Translations under genes and position numbers: made by a program
From: Lachnospiraceae bacterium
GTDB taxonomy: Bacteria > Bacillota > Clostridia > Lachnospirales > Lachnospiraceae
Reading direction: 5' to 3'
Length of the DNA: 64,000 bases
NCBI GenBank assembly: GCA_022792835.1
Contig: JAAWBT010000032.1
Span: 1 to 64,000, forward strand
The notes under the pieces: model-generated
Told to the model about the DNA's origin: nothing
The model's database searches: none
Seen by the model: the letters and a program-made list of their open reading frames with translations, nothing else
Part shown: piece after piece, positions 50,213 through 59,482 of the stretch
How positions within the stretch are numbered: position 1 is the first letter of the stretch
Layout: the number at the start of each line of letters is the position of its first letter

Positions 50213-51550
50213 ATGGCGTCCGTTTTTGAAGAAAAAAAGATTTCCAAAGCAATTATGAGAGTTGGATTACCTGCTATGCTGGGACAGCTCACCACTCTTA
50301 TTTATAATATTGCCGACACCTTTTTTGTTTCTTTGACAAAAGAACCCGCAATGATCGCTGCAGTGACATTGTGCGCGCCGGTCTTGCTGATTATTATGTC
50401 TGTCGCCTGTATTTTTGGAATGGGCGGCAGCAGTGTAATTGCCAGATTACTAGGAGAAGAGAAGAAAAAAGAAGCCGGCGCCACCATGAATTTTTGTGTG
50501 TATGCAATGACATTGTCAGGTGTTATTACGCTTGTTTTGGGACTGGCATTTTTGCAGCCATTGGCAAACCTATCTGGTGCAGATGCAGATAATATTGCTT
50601 ATACCTGTGACTATCTGAAATGGATTTTTGCAGGCGCTCCTTTTATTATGCTGGCAAATGGATTTGTCCATTTATTCCGCTCGGTCGGCCTGATCAAAGA
50701 AAGTACCATTGGACTGATTCTTGGAAATGGGATCAACATTGTATTGGATTATGTGTTTATCGCCATCGCGGGATGGGGAACAGCCGGGGCCGCGCTGGCA
50801 ACCTCCCTGGGATTTGTGTGCGCGACGATCTATTATATTGTCTGCATGATTCGTGAAGAATACAAGGGAAATCAATTGGTGCCATTGACACCGAAATGTT
50901 TTTCCCCAAATGCTGCAATGGTCCGCAATGTCGTAAGCATCGGTATTCCCGGCGCTCTCATTACTGTCCTTATGAGCATTTCCAATATTGTGCTGAACAA
51001 CTATATCAGCATTTACGGGTCTGATGCTGTCGCTTCTTATGGAATTGCATATAAACTTGATCTGATTCCAATTTTATTGTCAGTAGGATTATCCCAGGGC
51101 GTTGCCCCTTTGGTGGGCTATTGTTATGGAGGAAATGAGAAAAAGCGAATGTCTGATATCGTGAGGTATACAACACTATATGGAGTCCTCATAGGCGCGG
51201 TATTTACTGCCGTCTTTCTGATTTTTGGAAAGCCCCTTGCCGCCATATTCCTGCAAGACGGCCATTTAATTGAACAAACAGGGAACTTTTTAGGAATCCT
51301 CTGCCTGTCAGCCCCCATGCTCGGTGTGATCAATATGATGACGAGCTATTTTCAGGCATTGGGAAAAGCAATAAGATCGCTGACCATTACCGTCCTTAGA
51401 AATGCATTGCTGTTTATCCCGGGAGTGATGATTTTGAATCATTTTTGGAAGCTGAACGGCGTAATTGCGGCACAGCCCGTTGTTGAAACGATTTTAACAG
51501 GTATCTGCATATTTATGTATATCAAAGATATCCATTCAAACAGCCATTAA
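50213..51550 (+). CDS. MATE family efflux transporter
   Basis: A 445-residue exporter with twelve helices: KAIMRVGLPAMLGQLTTLIY, IFGMGGSSVIARLLGEEKKK, and the second-half GIPGALITVLMSISNIVLNN. It is related to, but clearly different from, the MATE protein at 674-2005. The start has GGAAGGAAAG upstream. The gene is AT-rich and lone on its strand. The divergent Crp-like gene probably controls it. Confidence 0.92.
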   Translation: MASVFEEKKISKAIMRVGLPAMLGQLTTLIYNIADTFFVSLTKEPAMIAAVTLCAPVLLIIMSVACIFGMGGSSVIARLLGEEKKKEAGATMNFCVYAMTLSGVITLVLGLAFLQPLANLSGADADNIAYTCDYLKWIFAGAPFIMLANGFVHLFRSVGLIKESTIGLILGNGINIVLDYVFIAIAGWGTAGAALATSLGFVCATIYYIVCMIREEYKGNQLVPLTPKCFSPNAAMVRNVVSIGIPGALITVLMSISNIVLNNYISIYGSDAVASYGIAYKLDLIPILLSVGLSQGVAPLVGYCYGGNEKKRMSDIVRYTTLYGVLIGAVFTAVFLIFGKPLAAIFLQDGHLIEQTGNFLGILCLSAPMLGVINMMTSYFQALGKAIRSLTITVLRNALLFIPGVMILNHFWKLNGVIAAQPVVETILTGICIFMYIKDIHSNSH

Positions 51551-51600
51551 GCAGCTTCCACCTTTTGGGAATGAAGGCTCTGAGGCCAAAAAACGCCTGC

Positions 51601-51643
51601 TGCCGGTCCATTGGACCGGCAAGCAGACATCTTTTCTTTTTTT
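51601..51643 (+). terminator. Terminator of the MATE gene
   Basis: TGCCGGTCC and GGACCGGCA form a perfect 9-bp stem with an ATT loop, followed by TTTTCTTTTTTT. It may also help stop the converging gene. Confidence 0.88.
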
Positions 51644-51659
51644 CTATATAGAAGTACTC

Positions 51660-52085
51660 TCACTCCAGCGAGTCCACAAGGCGTCCCATCTCCAGCGTAT
51701 TGTCCGTGATAGGCACCCAGTGGTGAGACAGCTTTAACAGGCAGCGCTCATCTGGAGTCTGCCCTTCCTTTTCCAGAAATTCAATGGAAAGTTTGAACAG
51801 TTCCCGCTCACTCAAAGCCACATTTCCAAGGACCACCCTTCCCTTCTCCAGCATATAGGAGGTATCGGCATCCTGCCTTGCAATCATCTCCTCCACCGTA
51901 TCCTTCAAAAACTGGTAATGCTCCTGATCCCAGGCTGAAAGAAACAGGCACTTGCAGAGCCCCTTCGTACAAAAAGGCTGCCTCTTAAGCACCTTCCAGG
52001 TCTCCTTGAACCGTTCCATGTGAGCTGTCGATAAAAATAACTTTGCATCCGTTAAAGAACGCAAACACCGCTCCTGCCATGCCAT
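51660..52085 (-). CDS. Hypothetical all-helical protein
   Basis: A 141-residue soluble protein that I do not recognise. It is helical, with a small Cys group (RQPFCTKGLCKCLF) and a conserved-looking C-terminal part (DERCLLKLSHHWVPITDNTL). The start at 52085 has GGGGGAG six bases upstream; a longer frame to 52121 has none. The Cys group is not a standard zinc motif. It lies between the MATE terminator and the his genes, with a 143-bp gap to the latter. Confidence 0.6.
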   Translation of the reverse strand: MAWQERCLRSLTDAKLFLSTAHMERFKETWKVLKRQPFCTKGLCKCLFLSAWDQEHYQFLKDTVEEMIARQDADTSYMLEKGRVVLGNVALSERELFKLSIEFLEKEGQTPDERCLLKLSHHWVPITDNTLEMGRLVDSLE

Positions 52086-52228
52086 AAGCTGCTCCCCCTT
52101 TACTTCGCAGAAAACCATCAAAGTCCTCTGTCATCCTATGGCTCTATTTTACTTCATTTCGGGGGTAGATTCAAGCTTTTTCAGACCTGGTTTTCTTCCT
52201 GCGGCTCTTTTCTAGCGGCTGCGCCCGC

Positions 52229-53461
52229 CTACCGGTTCGCCAGCTCTCTGGTGACTTCCTCCCAGGTAACGCCTTTCTGGGCCATCAGCACCATGGCATG
52301 ATAAAGGAAATCGGAAAGCTCATAGATGATTTCCTCCGGGTCCGGATTCTTCGCCGCAATGATAATCTCTGTGGCCTCCTCCCCTACCTTCTTTAAGATT
52401 TTATCAATTCCTTTGTCAAACAGATAATTGGTATAAGACCCTTCTTTTGGATGAAGCTTCCGGTCCTGAATGATCTCATAGACTTTTTCGAATACCTGGA
52501 GCGGATTGGCCTCGCTGTACTCCTTTTTCACCAATGTCTGGAAAAAGCAAGATCTGGAACCTGTGTGGCAGGCTGCCCCCACCTGGGATACCTTCGCTAA
52601 AAGCGTATCGTTGTCACAGTCTAAATGCAGGGATTTCACATACTGGAAATGGCCTGATGTCTCTCCTTTGAGCCACTGGCTCTTCCTGCTCCGGCTGTAA
52701 TAGCACATTCTCCCGGTCCGAAGGGTGTCGGAAAAGGCCAGCTCATTCATATAGGCCATCATGAGCACCTCATTGGTCCGATAATCCTGGACGATAACCG
52801 GCAGAAGGCCGTCCGGCCCCAACTGAAACTCTTCCCAGGAAACAGAAGATCGAAAAATCTCCACGGGAATTCCGGCCTGGGAAAGCTCCGCCTTGCGCTC
52901 CATAAAAGAAGTTTCTTCTCCGGCCTTTCCCGTAAGAATCACTCCGGCAGCGCCTGGAATGGACAGCAGCGCTGAAATCCCTTCCTTCTCTCCCTCCTCC
53001 GTGAGCAGATACACCGGATAAGAGATTCCTGTCCTGGGACACTCCTTTCCAGAAAGCAGGAATGCACCGGCCCCCAGGGCCTCATATTCCGCCGCATGGG
53101 CAAGGCTTTCCGGCTTATCCAGCCAGACAGCGATTTTTTCCCTCCCAAACCGGTCCGAGACCTCCTTTAAAAGATCCATGGTCTCCGGCTGTGAAGCCTT
53201 TAAATAGACCATCTTTGCCCCTGCATAGAGGTATTTCTTCACATCCTCCACCCGCTTCACCCGGCCCCCAGCCAGAAACCAAGCGTCACAGGCCCGGATA
53301 AGCCCCTTTAACCGTCCAATGCTCTCTTCATGCTCTCCATCATTTTTCGAGACATCCTCTGCCATCAGAAGATCCGCCCCGCTGTTGTCAAACAGCCAAA
53401 GCCTTTCCTCTGCCCCTTCCAAAAGGGGCGAAAAAGCCCCGAGCTTCTTTTTTTCCGTCAT
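52229..53461 (-). CDS. hisIE: HisIE fused to an N-terminal HisA/HisF-like domain
   Basis: A 410-residue protein for steps two and three of histidine synthesis. The C-terminal part is standard: HisI cyclohydrolase (about 215-305; [34 protein letters not shown] with zinc ligands, [11 protein letters not shown]) and HisE pyrophosphohydrolase (about 315-410; [16 protein letters not shown]). Residues 1-205 resemble a shortened, degenerate HisA/HisF barrel ([45 protein letters not shown]-like strand), lacking the phosphate-binding GG loops of a full enzyme. Plain HisIE is about 200 residues. It is the last gene of the his operon here. Confidence 0.88.
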   Translation of the reverse strand: MTEKKKLGAFSPLLEGAEERLWLFDNSGADLLMAEDVSKNDGEHEESIGRLKGLIRACDAWFLAGGRVKRVEDVKKYLYAGAKMVYLKASQPETMDLLKEVSDRFGREKIAVWLDKPESLAHAAEYEALGAGAFLLSGKECPRTGISYPVYLLTEEGEKEGISALLSIPGAAGVILTGKAGEETSFMERKAELSQAGIPVEIFRSSVSWEEFQLGPDGLLPVIVQDYRTNEVLMMAYMNELAFSDTLRTGRMCYYSRSRKSQWLKGETSGHFQYVKSLHLDCDNDTLLAKVSQVGAACHTGSRSCFFQTLVKKEYSEANPLQVFEKVYEIIQDRKLHPKEGSYTNYLFDKGIDKILKKVGEEATEIIIAAKNPDPEEIIYELSDFLYHAMVLMAQKGVTWEEVTRELANR

Positions 53462-53485
53462 ATTCCTTCCCTCACCATTTCTCTC

Positions 53486-54073
53486 TCAAAGTGTTCCCTT
53501 TGTAGAAAGCAGCCCCCGGATCCGTTCATCCTTTCCTGTCGCCATGTCAAGGGCCCTGGCAAATGCCTTAAACATAGCCTCAATCACATGATGGGTATTC
53601 TCCCCGTGAAGCTCCTTGATGTGGAGATTCATAACAGCCCCGTAAGACACTGCATAGAAAAATTCCTGAATCATCTCCGTCTCCAGGGTTCCCACCCGCT
53701 CTGCCTTAAGCTCTGCGTCAAAAACCAGATAAGGCCGTCCTGAAAGATCCAGGGCGCAGACCATAAGCACCTCATCCATGGGAAGCATACAGGAGCCATA
53801 GCGGCAGATCCCCTGCTTGTCCCCCACTGCCCGGGCGATCGCCTGGCCCAGCACAATGCCTGTATCCTCAATGGAATGGTGGGTGTCCACCTCCAGATCC
53901 CCTTTCACTGATACTTCCAGGTCAAAAAACCCGTGTTTTGCAAACAGGGTCAGCATATGATCTAAAAATCCAATCCCCGTATCCACCCTGCTCTCCCCCG
54001 CCCCATCCAGGTTCAGGCTGAGAGTGATCTGCGTTTCCTTCGTATTCCGTTCAATTGTCGCCGTCCTTGCCAT
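53486..54073 (-). CDS. hisB: Imidazoleglycerol-phosphate dehydratase
   Basis: The 195-residue manganese enzyme has the two metal-binding motifs, FLDHMLTLFAKHGFFD with DTHHSIEDTGI, and the repeat FFYAVSYGAVMNLHIKELHG with NTHHVIEAMFKAFARAL. It is the monofunctional form, without a phosphatase domain. The start at 54073 has AGGAGGGG upstream and overlaps the hisD end by 23 bp. Confidence 0.95.
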   Translation of the reverse strand: MARTATIERNTKETQITLSLNLDGAGESRVDTGIGFLDHMLTLFAKHGFFDLEVSVKGDLEVDTHHSIEDTGIVLGQAIARAVGDKQGICRYGSCMLPMDEVLMVCALDLSGRPYLVFDAELKAERVGTLETEMIQEFFYAVSYGAVMNLHIKELHGENTHHVIEAMFKAFARALDMATGKDERIRGLLSTKGTL

Positions 54074-55373
54074 GATTCCCCTCCTGTGCAAATCTCACTT
54101 TAATGGCATTCTCGTGGGCTGTCAGCCCCTCCTTCACCGCAAACCGCATGATATCCTCATGAATCGGTTCCAGCGCCTCTCTGGAATAAGAAATAATACT
54201 GGATTTTTTCACAAAATCATCCACCCCCAGAGGTGAGAAAAACTTTGCCGTCCCGTTGGTGGGAAGCACATGGTTGGGGCCTGCAAAATAATCCCCCAAG
54301 GGCTCGCAACTGTGGTCTCCTATAAAAATCGCCCCTGCATTCCGAATCTTCGTCATAACGGTAAAGGCGTCCCTCGTCATGATTTCTAGATGCTCTGATG
54401 CAATGTCATTGACCGCCGAAACAGCCTCTTCTAAATTGTCTGCCAAAAGAATACAGCCATAAGTATCCAAAGATTTTTCCATAATCTCCCGGCGGGAAAG
54501 CTCCTTTAAAAAGCCGTCAATCTCCCGGTTTACCTCTCCGGCCAGCTTCTTTGAGGTCGTCACCAAAATGGCCGAAGCCATCTCATCGTGCTCCGCCTGA
54601 GAAAGCAGATCCGCCGCCACATAGCGGGGATTGGCCGTCTCGTCAGCCAGCACCAGGATCTCACTGGGTCCCGCAATGGAATCGATGCTCACAAAGCCAA
54701 AAACTGCCTTTTTGGCCAGGGCCACAAAAATATTTCCCGGCCCCACGATTTTATCCACCTTAGGGATAGATTCCGTTCCAAAAGCCAGGGAGGCGACCGC
54801 CTGGGCCCCTCCGGCCTTAAAAATCCTGTCCGCTCCAGCCTCTTTCGCTGCCACCAAAACTGCCGGATTTAAGCTTCCATCCCTTCCTGGAGGCGTCGTC
54901 ATGACAATCTCTCTTACACCGGCCACCCTGGCCGGTACGATATTCATCAATACAGAGGAGGGGTACACCGCCTTCCCCCCCGGCACATACACCCCAACCC
55001 GGTTTAAAGGAGTAAGCTTTTGACCCAGGAGGATCCCTTCCTCTGAAGAATCAAACCAGCTATAACGGCGCTGCTTCTCGTGAAAGGCCCGGATATTCAC
55101 CAGAGCCTTCCTGATCACTGAAAGAAGTTCTTCATCCACCTTTTCGTAAGCCTCGGCAATCTCTTCCTCTGTCACCAGCACATTGTCTCTGTCCACCTTG
55201 CAGCCGTCAAACTGCTCTGTATAAGCGAACAGGGCCGCATCCCCGTTTTTCCTCACATTTTCCACGATCTCGTTCACCGTATCGGCATAGGTTCCATACT
55301 GAGAAGGGTTCCGCTTTGCTAAAAGCTCCCCAAGGGCCTGTCTGGAATCTTTTCCAAGTTTTATGATTTTCAT
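54051..55373 (-). CDS. hisD: Histidinol dehydrogenase
   Basis: A 440-residue zinc enzyme that oxidises histidinol to histidine in two NAD-linked steps. Visible signatures are [54 protein letters not shown] (zinc and catalytic region), SEHLEIMT and [20 protein letters not shown]. Its start overlaps the hisG stop as ATGA. Confidence 0.96.
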   Translation of the reverse strand: MKIIKLGKDSRQALGELLAKRNPSQYGTYADTVNEIVENVRKNGDAALFAYTEQFDGCKVDRDNVLVTEEEIAEAYEKVDEELLSVIRKALVNIRAFHEKQRRYSWFDSSEEGILLGQKLTPLNRVGVYVPGGKAVYPSSVLMNIVPARVAGVREIVMTTPPGRDGSLNPAVLVAAKEAGADRIFKAGGAQAVASLAFGTESIPKVDKIVGPGNIFVALAKKAVFGFVSIDSIAGPSEILVLADETANPRYVAADLLSQAEHDEMASAILVTTSKKLAGEVNREIDGFLKELSRREIMEKSLDTYGCILLADNLEEAVSAVNDIASEHLEIMTRDAFTVMTKIRNAGAIFIGDHSCEPLGDYFAGPNHVLPTNGTAKFFSPLGVDDFVKKSSIISYSREALEPIHEDIMRFAVKEGLTAHENAIKVRFAQEGNHGKDGDN

Positions 55374-56029
55374 ATGGCCTCACCTCCCTGTTCTCTCAAA
55401 AGCGCCCGCATATCATTCAGGATCCGGCTGATCCGCTCATGCCGGGTCTTCATACTCACCTGATTGACGACCATCCTGGCTGAAAGAGGCGCGATCTCCT
55501 CCAGAACATCCAGACCGTTTTCCCGGAGGGTGGAGCCGGTCTCTACGATATCCACAATCACCTCTGAAAGTCCCACAATAGGCGCCAGCTCAATGGAACC
55601 GTTCAGCTTGATGATTTCCACAGTCTGGTGTTTCTTATTATAGAAGTAATCCTTCGCGATGCCCGGATACTTGGTGGCCACCCGGATCAGCTCGTGATGC
55701 TTTAATTTCTCCTCTGCCTCCTTCGGCCCGCAGACACACATCCGGCATCTGCCGATCCCCAAATCCAGCACTTCATAAAGCCGCCTGCCCTCTTCTAAAA
55801 GGGTATCCTTCCCCACAATTCCCAGGTCAGCCGCCCCGTATTCCACATAAGTCGGCACGTCATTGGCCTTGGCCAGAAAGAACCGCACCTTAAGGTCTTC
55901 GTTGACAAAGATCAATTTCCTTGTCCCCTCTTCTTTCATTTCCGCACAGGGAATTTTGATGGCCTCAAAAAGCTCCATGGATTTTTTCGCCATCCGCCCT
56001 TTTGCAAGGGCGATCGTCAGATATCTCAC
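55370..56029 (-). CDS. hisG: ATP phosphoribosyltransferase, short form
   Basis: HisG starts histidine synthesis by joining ATP and PRPP. The 219-residue short form lacks the C-terminal regulatory domain and needs HisZ, encoded just upstream. Motifs: [42 protein letters not shown], and the PRPP site [18 protein letters not shown]. The start is a GTG overlapping the hisZ stop as GTGA. Confidence 0.95.
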   Translation of the reverse strand: MRYLTIALAKGRMAKKSMELFEAIKIPCAEMKEEGTRKLIFVNEDLKVRFFLAKANDVPTYVEYGAADLGIVGKDTLLEEGRRLYEVLDLGIGRCRMCVCGPKEAEEKLKHHELIRVATKYPGIAKDYFYNKKHQTVEIIKLNGSIELAPIVGLSEVIVDIVETGSTLRENGLDVLEEIAPLSARMVVNQVSMKTRHERISRILNDMRALLREQGGEAI

Positions 56030-57309
56030 AGCACATCCTCCTTAAGCTCCGTCTCCGCTGATTTTATCTTTGGCATTTCTGTCTCTACCGCTTCCGGCGC
56101 ATCTGCTTCCCACAGAAAAAATCCATCTTCAGACAGATAATACATGGTATCCATGTGACTGCGCTCCCCAAAACGTTTATATTCAAACAGCGAAACCTCA
56201 TCCTTTTTCCGTATCGCCTGAAGCTTCCGCCCCTCTCTGCGCCAGCAAGCCGCCAGGGGGATCGCCGTCTCCTGCCTCTTTTTGTCATAGACAAACAGCA
56301 CGGCCGGTTCTGGAATCTCCACCGAAACATGCTGCCTGGAGAGCGCAGACTGAAGCCCGTCGATGGAAATGGAAAAGCCCACAGCCGGAGCCTCCTTGCC
56401 AAACTGGCGCATCAGTCCGTCATAACGGCCTCCTGACACAATGGGTTCCCCCATGCCAAAGGTCACTCCCCGGAAAATAATTCCTGTATAATATTGATAT
56501 TTCCCCAGCATACCAAGGTCGAAGGACACATAATCCGACAGGCCGTAAAGGTTTAAAATCCTCCAGAGATTCTGAAGCCTTTCCACTGCCGCCGCCATGC
56601 GGGCATTGACCGCAAGATCCGCCGCCATCTTAAGAAGCTCTGCCGAGCCAAAAAGTTCCGGAAGCCTCCGGAACACTTCCGAAATCCGCCCGTCAAGCCT
56701 CTGGCTGGACACTAACTCCTCCACGCCGAAAAAGTTTTTCTCCTCAATCAATTCCCTGAGACGCGCCTCTGTCTCCGAAAGAAGTCCAGCTTCCTCCACA
56801 AGCCCGTTAAAAAACTCCACCTGTCCCACATCCACCTGGAACTCCTTAAGGCCCGCCGCCAAAAGGCAGTTCACCGTCAGGGCAATCATCTCTGCATCCG
56901 CATCGCTGGAATCATCACCCAAAAGCTCTGCCCCCTGCACGGTCGACTCTTTCAGCCGCCCCTGGTAGCTGGAACGGTTGATAAAAGTATTGGCCAGATA
57001 AGAAAGCCGGATGGGAAGACTTTCTTCCATATAATACTTGGCCGCACACCTAGCCACCGGCGGTGTCATATCCGGCCTGAGTACCAGCGTATTTCCCTCC
57101 CGGTCAAAAAACTTATACATCTCCCTGGAGGCCACACTGCCTCGCTCTTTATTAAAAATATCAAAAAACTCAAAGGAAGGAGTCTGTAGCTCGCTGTATC
57201 CATAAGACCTCAAAATCTCCCGGATCCGTCCCTCCACCGCCAGCTTCCTCTCATATTCTGAATTATAAATATCCCGGACTCCCTCCGGGGTGTGAAGCAG
57301 TTGTCTCAT
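56026..57309 (-). CDS. hisZ: ATP phosphoribosyltransferase regulatory subunit
   Basis: A 427-residue paralogue of histidyl-tRNA synthetase that forms the octameric HisZG enzyme and carries its histidine feedback site. It has the class II synthetase core ([50 protein letters not shown]) without the anticodon-binding domain. The ATG at 57309 has GGGAGAAG upstream. It is first in hisZ-hisG-hisD-hisB-hisIE; hisC, hisH, hisA and hisF are not in the window. Confidence 0.93.
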   Translation of the reverse strand: MRQLLHTPEGVRDIYNSEYERKLAVEGRIREILRSYGYSELQTPSFEFFDIFNKERGSVASREMYKFFDREGNTLVLRPDMTPPVARCAAKYYMEESLPIRLSYLANTFINRSSYQGRLKESTVQGAELLGDDSSDADAEMIALTVNCLLAAGLKEFQVDVGQVEFFNGLVEEAGLLSETEARLRELIEEKNFFGVEELVSSQRLDGRISEVFRRLPELFGSAELLKMAADLAVNARMAAAVERLQNLWRILNLYGLSDYVSFDLGMLGKYQYYTGIIFRGVTFGMGEPIVSGGRYDGLMRQFGKEAPAVGFSISIDGLQSALSRQHVSVEIPEPAVLFVYDKKRQETAIPLAACWRREGRKLQAIRKKDEVSLFEYKRFGERSHMDTMYYLSEDGFFLWEADAPEAVETEMPKIKSAETELKEDVL

Positions 57310-57343
57310 AAATTCTTCTCCCATGTCGCTTTATCAAAGTAAC

Positions 57344-57361
57344 GTGATATCAAATTATCAC
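57344..57361. promoter_or_regulatory. Candidate operator upstream of hisZ
   Basis: GTGATA and TATCAC are perfect arms six bases apart, just downstream of the -10, a position for repression. No T-box fits in the leader of about 55 nt. A TrpR/YerC-type HisR repressor is one candidate binder; that is inference. Confidence 0.55.
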
Positions 57362-57370
57362 ACGAAACTC

Positions 57371-57399
57371 ATTATAACGAACCAAGTACGTTCTGTCAA
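57371..57399 (-). promoter_or_regulatory. Promoter of the his operon
   Basis: TTGACA (57399-57394) and TATAAT (57376-57371) are 17 bp apart on the minus strand, a full consensus. A copy of the dispersed repeat starts 11 bp upstream. Confidence 0.9.
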
Positions 57400-57404
57400 T
57401 TCCT

Positions 57405-57452
57405 TTTTAAAGTTTCTGCATTTTTTGTTTTCAAAGATTCACGAAAGAAGCT
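57405..57452. repeat. Dispersed repeat end, diverged copy
   Basis: AGTTTCTGCATTTTTTGTTT then TCAAAGATTCACGAAAGAAG aligns with the 19614 copy at about 28 of 40 positions. Confidence 0.55.
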
Positions 57453-57516
57453 CCTGGGATTCCCCGGAGAGCTTTTTGTCCTGTGGGGAACAAAGTTTCC
57501 TATACCATGAGAAAGA

Positions 57517-57552
57517 GTCCTGCCGGTAAAATCTGGCAGGACCATTTTTTAG
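57517..57552 (-). terminator. Terminator after the SH3-domain gene
   Basis: GTCCTGCC and GGCAGGAC pair around a ten-base loop at the 3' side of the leftward gene, with T-rich sequence on both sides. Confidence 0.8.
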
Positions 57553-57556
57553 TTTT

Positions 57557-58399
57557 CTATTCTGTTGTCAGGAGGCTTGTCACCGCATAGACCTCAGTTC
57601 CGTTGTAATTCAGTCTGGACCAGCCGTTGCTGCTGATCCCTGTGCGGGCCACAAATTCCCCCTGTTTCAAGATCGCGACCACATTCTCATCGCTGGAGGA
57701 ATCCGGCGCAGACCGCAGATATACCTCGTCTTTGGCTGTCACGTTGTCCGAGGCCTCCTGATAGGTGGGGGCTGACGAGGAAGAACCATCTGTGGAGAGA
57801 TAACTGGTCACCGCATAGAGCACCTGCCCCTCATATTCCACCCGCGACCAGCCATTATGACCGATTCCGGTCCGCCTGATCCAATCTCCGTTATAAATTT
57901 TTGTGACCACATCCTCATCCTTTTCCGTGCTGGGCACCAGACGGAGGTTGGTCTCAATCTTGGCCGTCACTTGCTCGTCCACCGCCTGAAAATGAACTCC
58001 ATGTTCTGTGAACGTATCACCCTGGTCTTCTCCTCCCGCCGCAGCTGTACTGTTCCCGCCTGGAACCGGTTCCGTGGCGGCAGGCGCACTTGATTCTTTG
58101 CTCTCCTCACTCTGTGCAGGCTGGCTCTCCGACTCTGATTCCCAAGGCTTTACGGAAGGCTCGTTCCCTTTTGCTGGTGTACTTTCCGGCTGGCTTCCGT
58201 TCTGACTCTCCGCAGAATTTCCTGCCGCCAGAGTTTCCGCTCCCGGCAGAGAGGCAGAAGGGCTCTTTTTCCCAGAACCGCCTCCTGCCGCATAACTGAT
58301 CCCGTAGGATGCACCGCCGATTACAATGACTACCAGTAAGAACACAAGAATGCCCACCACTTCACCGTGGTCTGACATCCACCTTCCGATTCCCCGCAT
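57557..58399 (-). CDS. Membrane-anchored protein with two SH3b domains
   Basis: A 280-residue protein with one N-terminal membrane helix (VVGILVFLLVVIVIGGASYG) and a low-complexity Ser/Glu/Pro linker of about 90 residues. Two bacterial SH3 domains follow outside the cell (about 145-205 and 220-280; NLRLVPSTEKDEDVVTKIYN, VYLRSAPDSSSDENVVAILK, each with NGWSR). SH3b domains usually bind cell-wall peptides. There is no catalytic domain. The start at 58399 has GGAGG six bases upstream; a GTG at 58423 would run through that site. Confidence 0.8.
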   Translation of the reverse strand: MRGIGRWMSDHGEVVGILVFLLVVIVIGGASYGISYAAGGGSGKKSPSASLPGAETLAAGNSAESQNGSQPESTPAKGNEPSVKPWESESESQPAQSEESKESSAPAATEPVPGGNSTAAAGGEDQGDTFTEHGVHFQAVDEQVTAKIETNLRLVPSTEKDEDVVTKIYNGDWIRRTGIGHNGWSRVEYEGQVLYAVTSYLSTDGSSSSAPTYQEASDNVTAKDEVYLRSAPDSSSDENVVAILKQGEFVARTGISSNGWSRLNYNGTEVYAVTSLLTTE

Positions 58400-58443
58400 A
58401 AAGTTCCTCCATCTATTTTTCACTGCAAATATTCATCTGAGAT

Positions 58444-59241
58444 TTAACCGTAAAAACCGACTTTTTCCAGTCCCAGTTTTCTGGCATGATGCCTGGCCGC
58501 AGCCAAACCCCTGTTGTAGATCTTCCATCCGGCCCCGATCGTGGCCGCCCAGAGAGCCGTCCGCTCTTTTGGTTCCCGCTCGCACCCTCCACAGCCGTCG
58601 ATCCGCCCCTCTTTTACCAGGCGGATCAGGTCATTCGCACAGGCAACGGGTTCGCTGATCTTTGTGTAGGCCATGCCAATATAATCTGTTTTGTGGGAAT
58701 CAGAACCGCCAAAGCATACCTTCCCATACCGGGCCGCAAGATGTGCCGCCTTTCGGTTTGAGGCAGGAAGCTCACAGGTATTGAAAGCCTCCACAAAATC
58801 AAATTCATGGATCAGCTCCGGCTCCCGTTCCAGACGCTTCGAACACATGGCACTCAAAAACTTAGCCCCATAGGGGTGGGCCGGGCCCAAGATCCCTCCG
58901 TACTGGTGGACAATCTTTGCCAGCTTACGGACCCGAAGTCCCCGTATCTCCAAAATCTGGAGTTCCACTTCATCTGGCATCACCACCAGAATATGGCCCG
59001 CGTCAAGGGTATCGTACTCTATCCCCCGAAGCACTACGAAATCCTCGAGCCCGCTGGTTTCCTCCTTTATGGTAAGCCATTCTCTGTATCCTCTGTAGCT
59101 GTTGTGATCAGTAACCATCATTCCCGCAAAGCCCTTCTCCTTAAGAAGCCTCGCATACTCCAGAACATCCACCCTGGCATCCAGGGAGCCGTTCCTGGTA
59201 TGGCAATGAAAGTCAAACTTCAAACTACCATCCCTTTCCAT
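58444..59241 (-). CDS. PHP-domain metal-dependent phosphoesterase
   Basis: A 265-residue protein with the PHP trinuclear metal motifs: FDFHCHTRNG, VTDHNSYRG, a central Glu in RGIEYDTLDAGHIL, GPAHPYGA and the late GGSDSHKTDYIG. Relatives hydrolyse nucleotide or histidinol phosphates. The substrate is unknown, and placement near the his genes does not make it HisK, which differs in sequence. Start at 59241 is an ATG without a clear ribosome site; a TTG at 59223, after AAGGGATGG, is an alternative. Confidence 0.82.
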   Translation of the reverse strand: MERDGSLKFDFHCHTRNGSLDARVDVLEYARLLKEKGFAGMMVTDHNSYRGYREWLTIKEETSGLEDFVVLRGIEYDTLDAGHILVVMPDEVELQILEIRGLRVRKLAKIVHQYGGILGPAHPYGAKFLSAMCSKRLEREPELIHEFDFVEAFNTCELPASNRKAAHLAARYGKVCFGGSDSHKTDYIGMAYTKISEPVACANDLIRLVKEGRIDGCGGCEREPKERTALWAATIGAGWKIYNRGLAAARHHARKLGLEKVGFYG

Positions 59242-59261
59242 ATAATACTGGATTTACTTAA

Positions 59262-59307
59262 GTCCCCGCTTTTCTTCCATACTGCTTCCAGATAACCGAA
59301 AAGTGGA
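59262..59307. repeat. Dispersed repeat end, opposite orientation
   Basis: TTTTCTTCCATACTGCTTCC then AACCGAAAAGTGGAAACTCA AG is the reverse-oriented counterpart of the copy at 19612. No gene is encoded in the 233-bp gap around it. Confidence 0.55.
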
Positions 59308-59448
59308 AACTCAAGTGTACTCTACCATTTTTTTTCGCCCAGGTAAAGGTTTATCTGCAATTTCCAGCGAATTCATAAAGAATTAAGGTTTCCTTTCGGG
59401 ATTTGAAAGCATCTTCCTTTCCCGTTTTCTGCCCAGTCCCGGAGGGTT

Positions 59449-59482
59449 CACAGTAATCTCCCTATATATGGGGATTACTGTG
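59449..59482 (-). terminator. Hairpin spanning the potD stop codon
   Basis: CACAGTAATC and GATTACTGTG are perfect 10-bp arms with a further CCC/GGG-like inner stem. The TAA stop of the polyamine-binding gene lies inside the stem. No T tract follows, so it is not a classic terminator. Confidence 0.6.

Noticed and set aside
57310-57400. T-box or histidine attenuator before hisZ
   Set aside because: The promoter lies only about 55 nt from the start codon, there is no run of His codons and no T-box sequence.
58444-59241. PHP protein as histidinol phosphatase HisK
   Set aside because: It sits near the his genes but is separated by another gene and a terminator, and its sequence fits general PHP phosphoesterases better.
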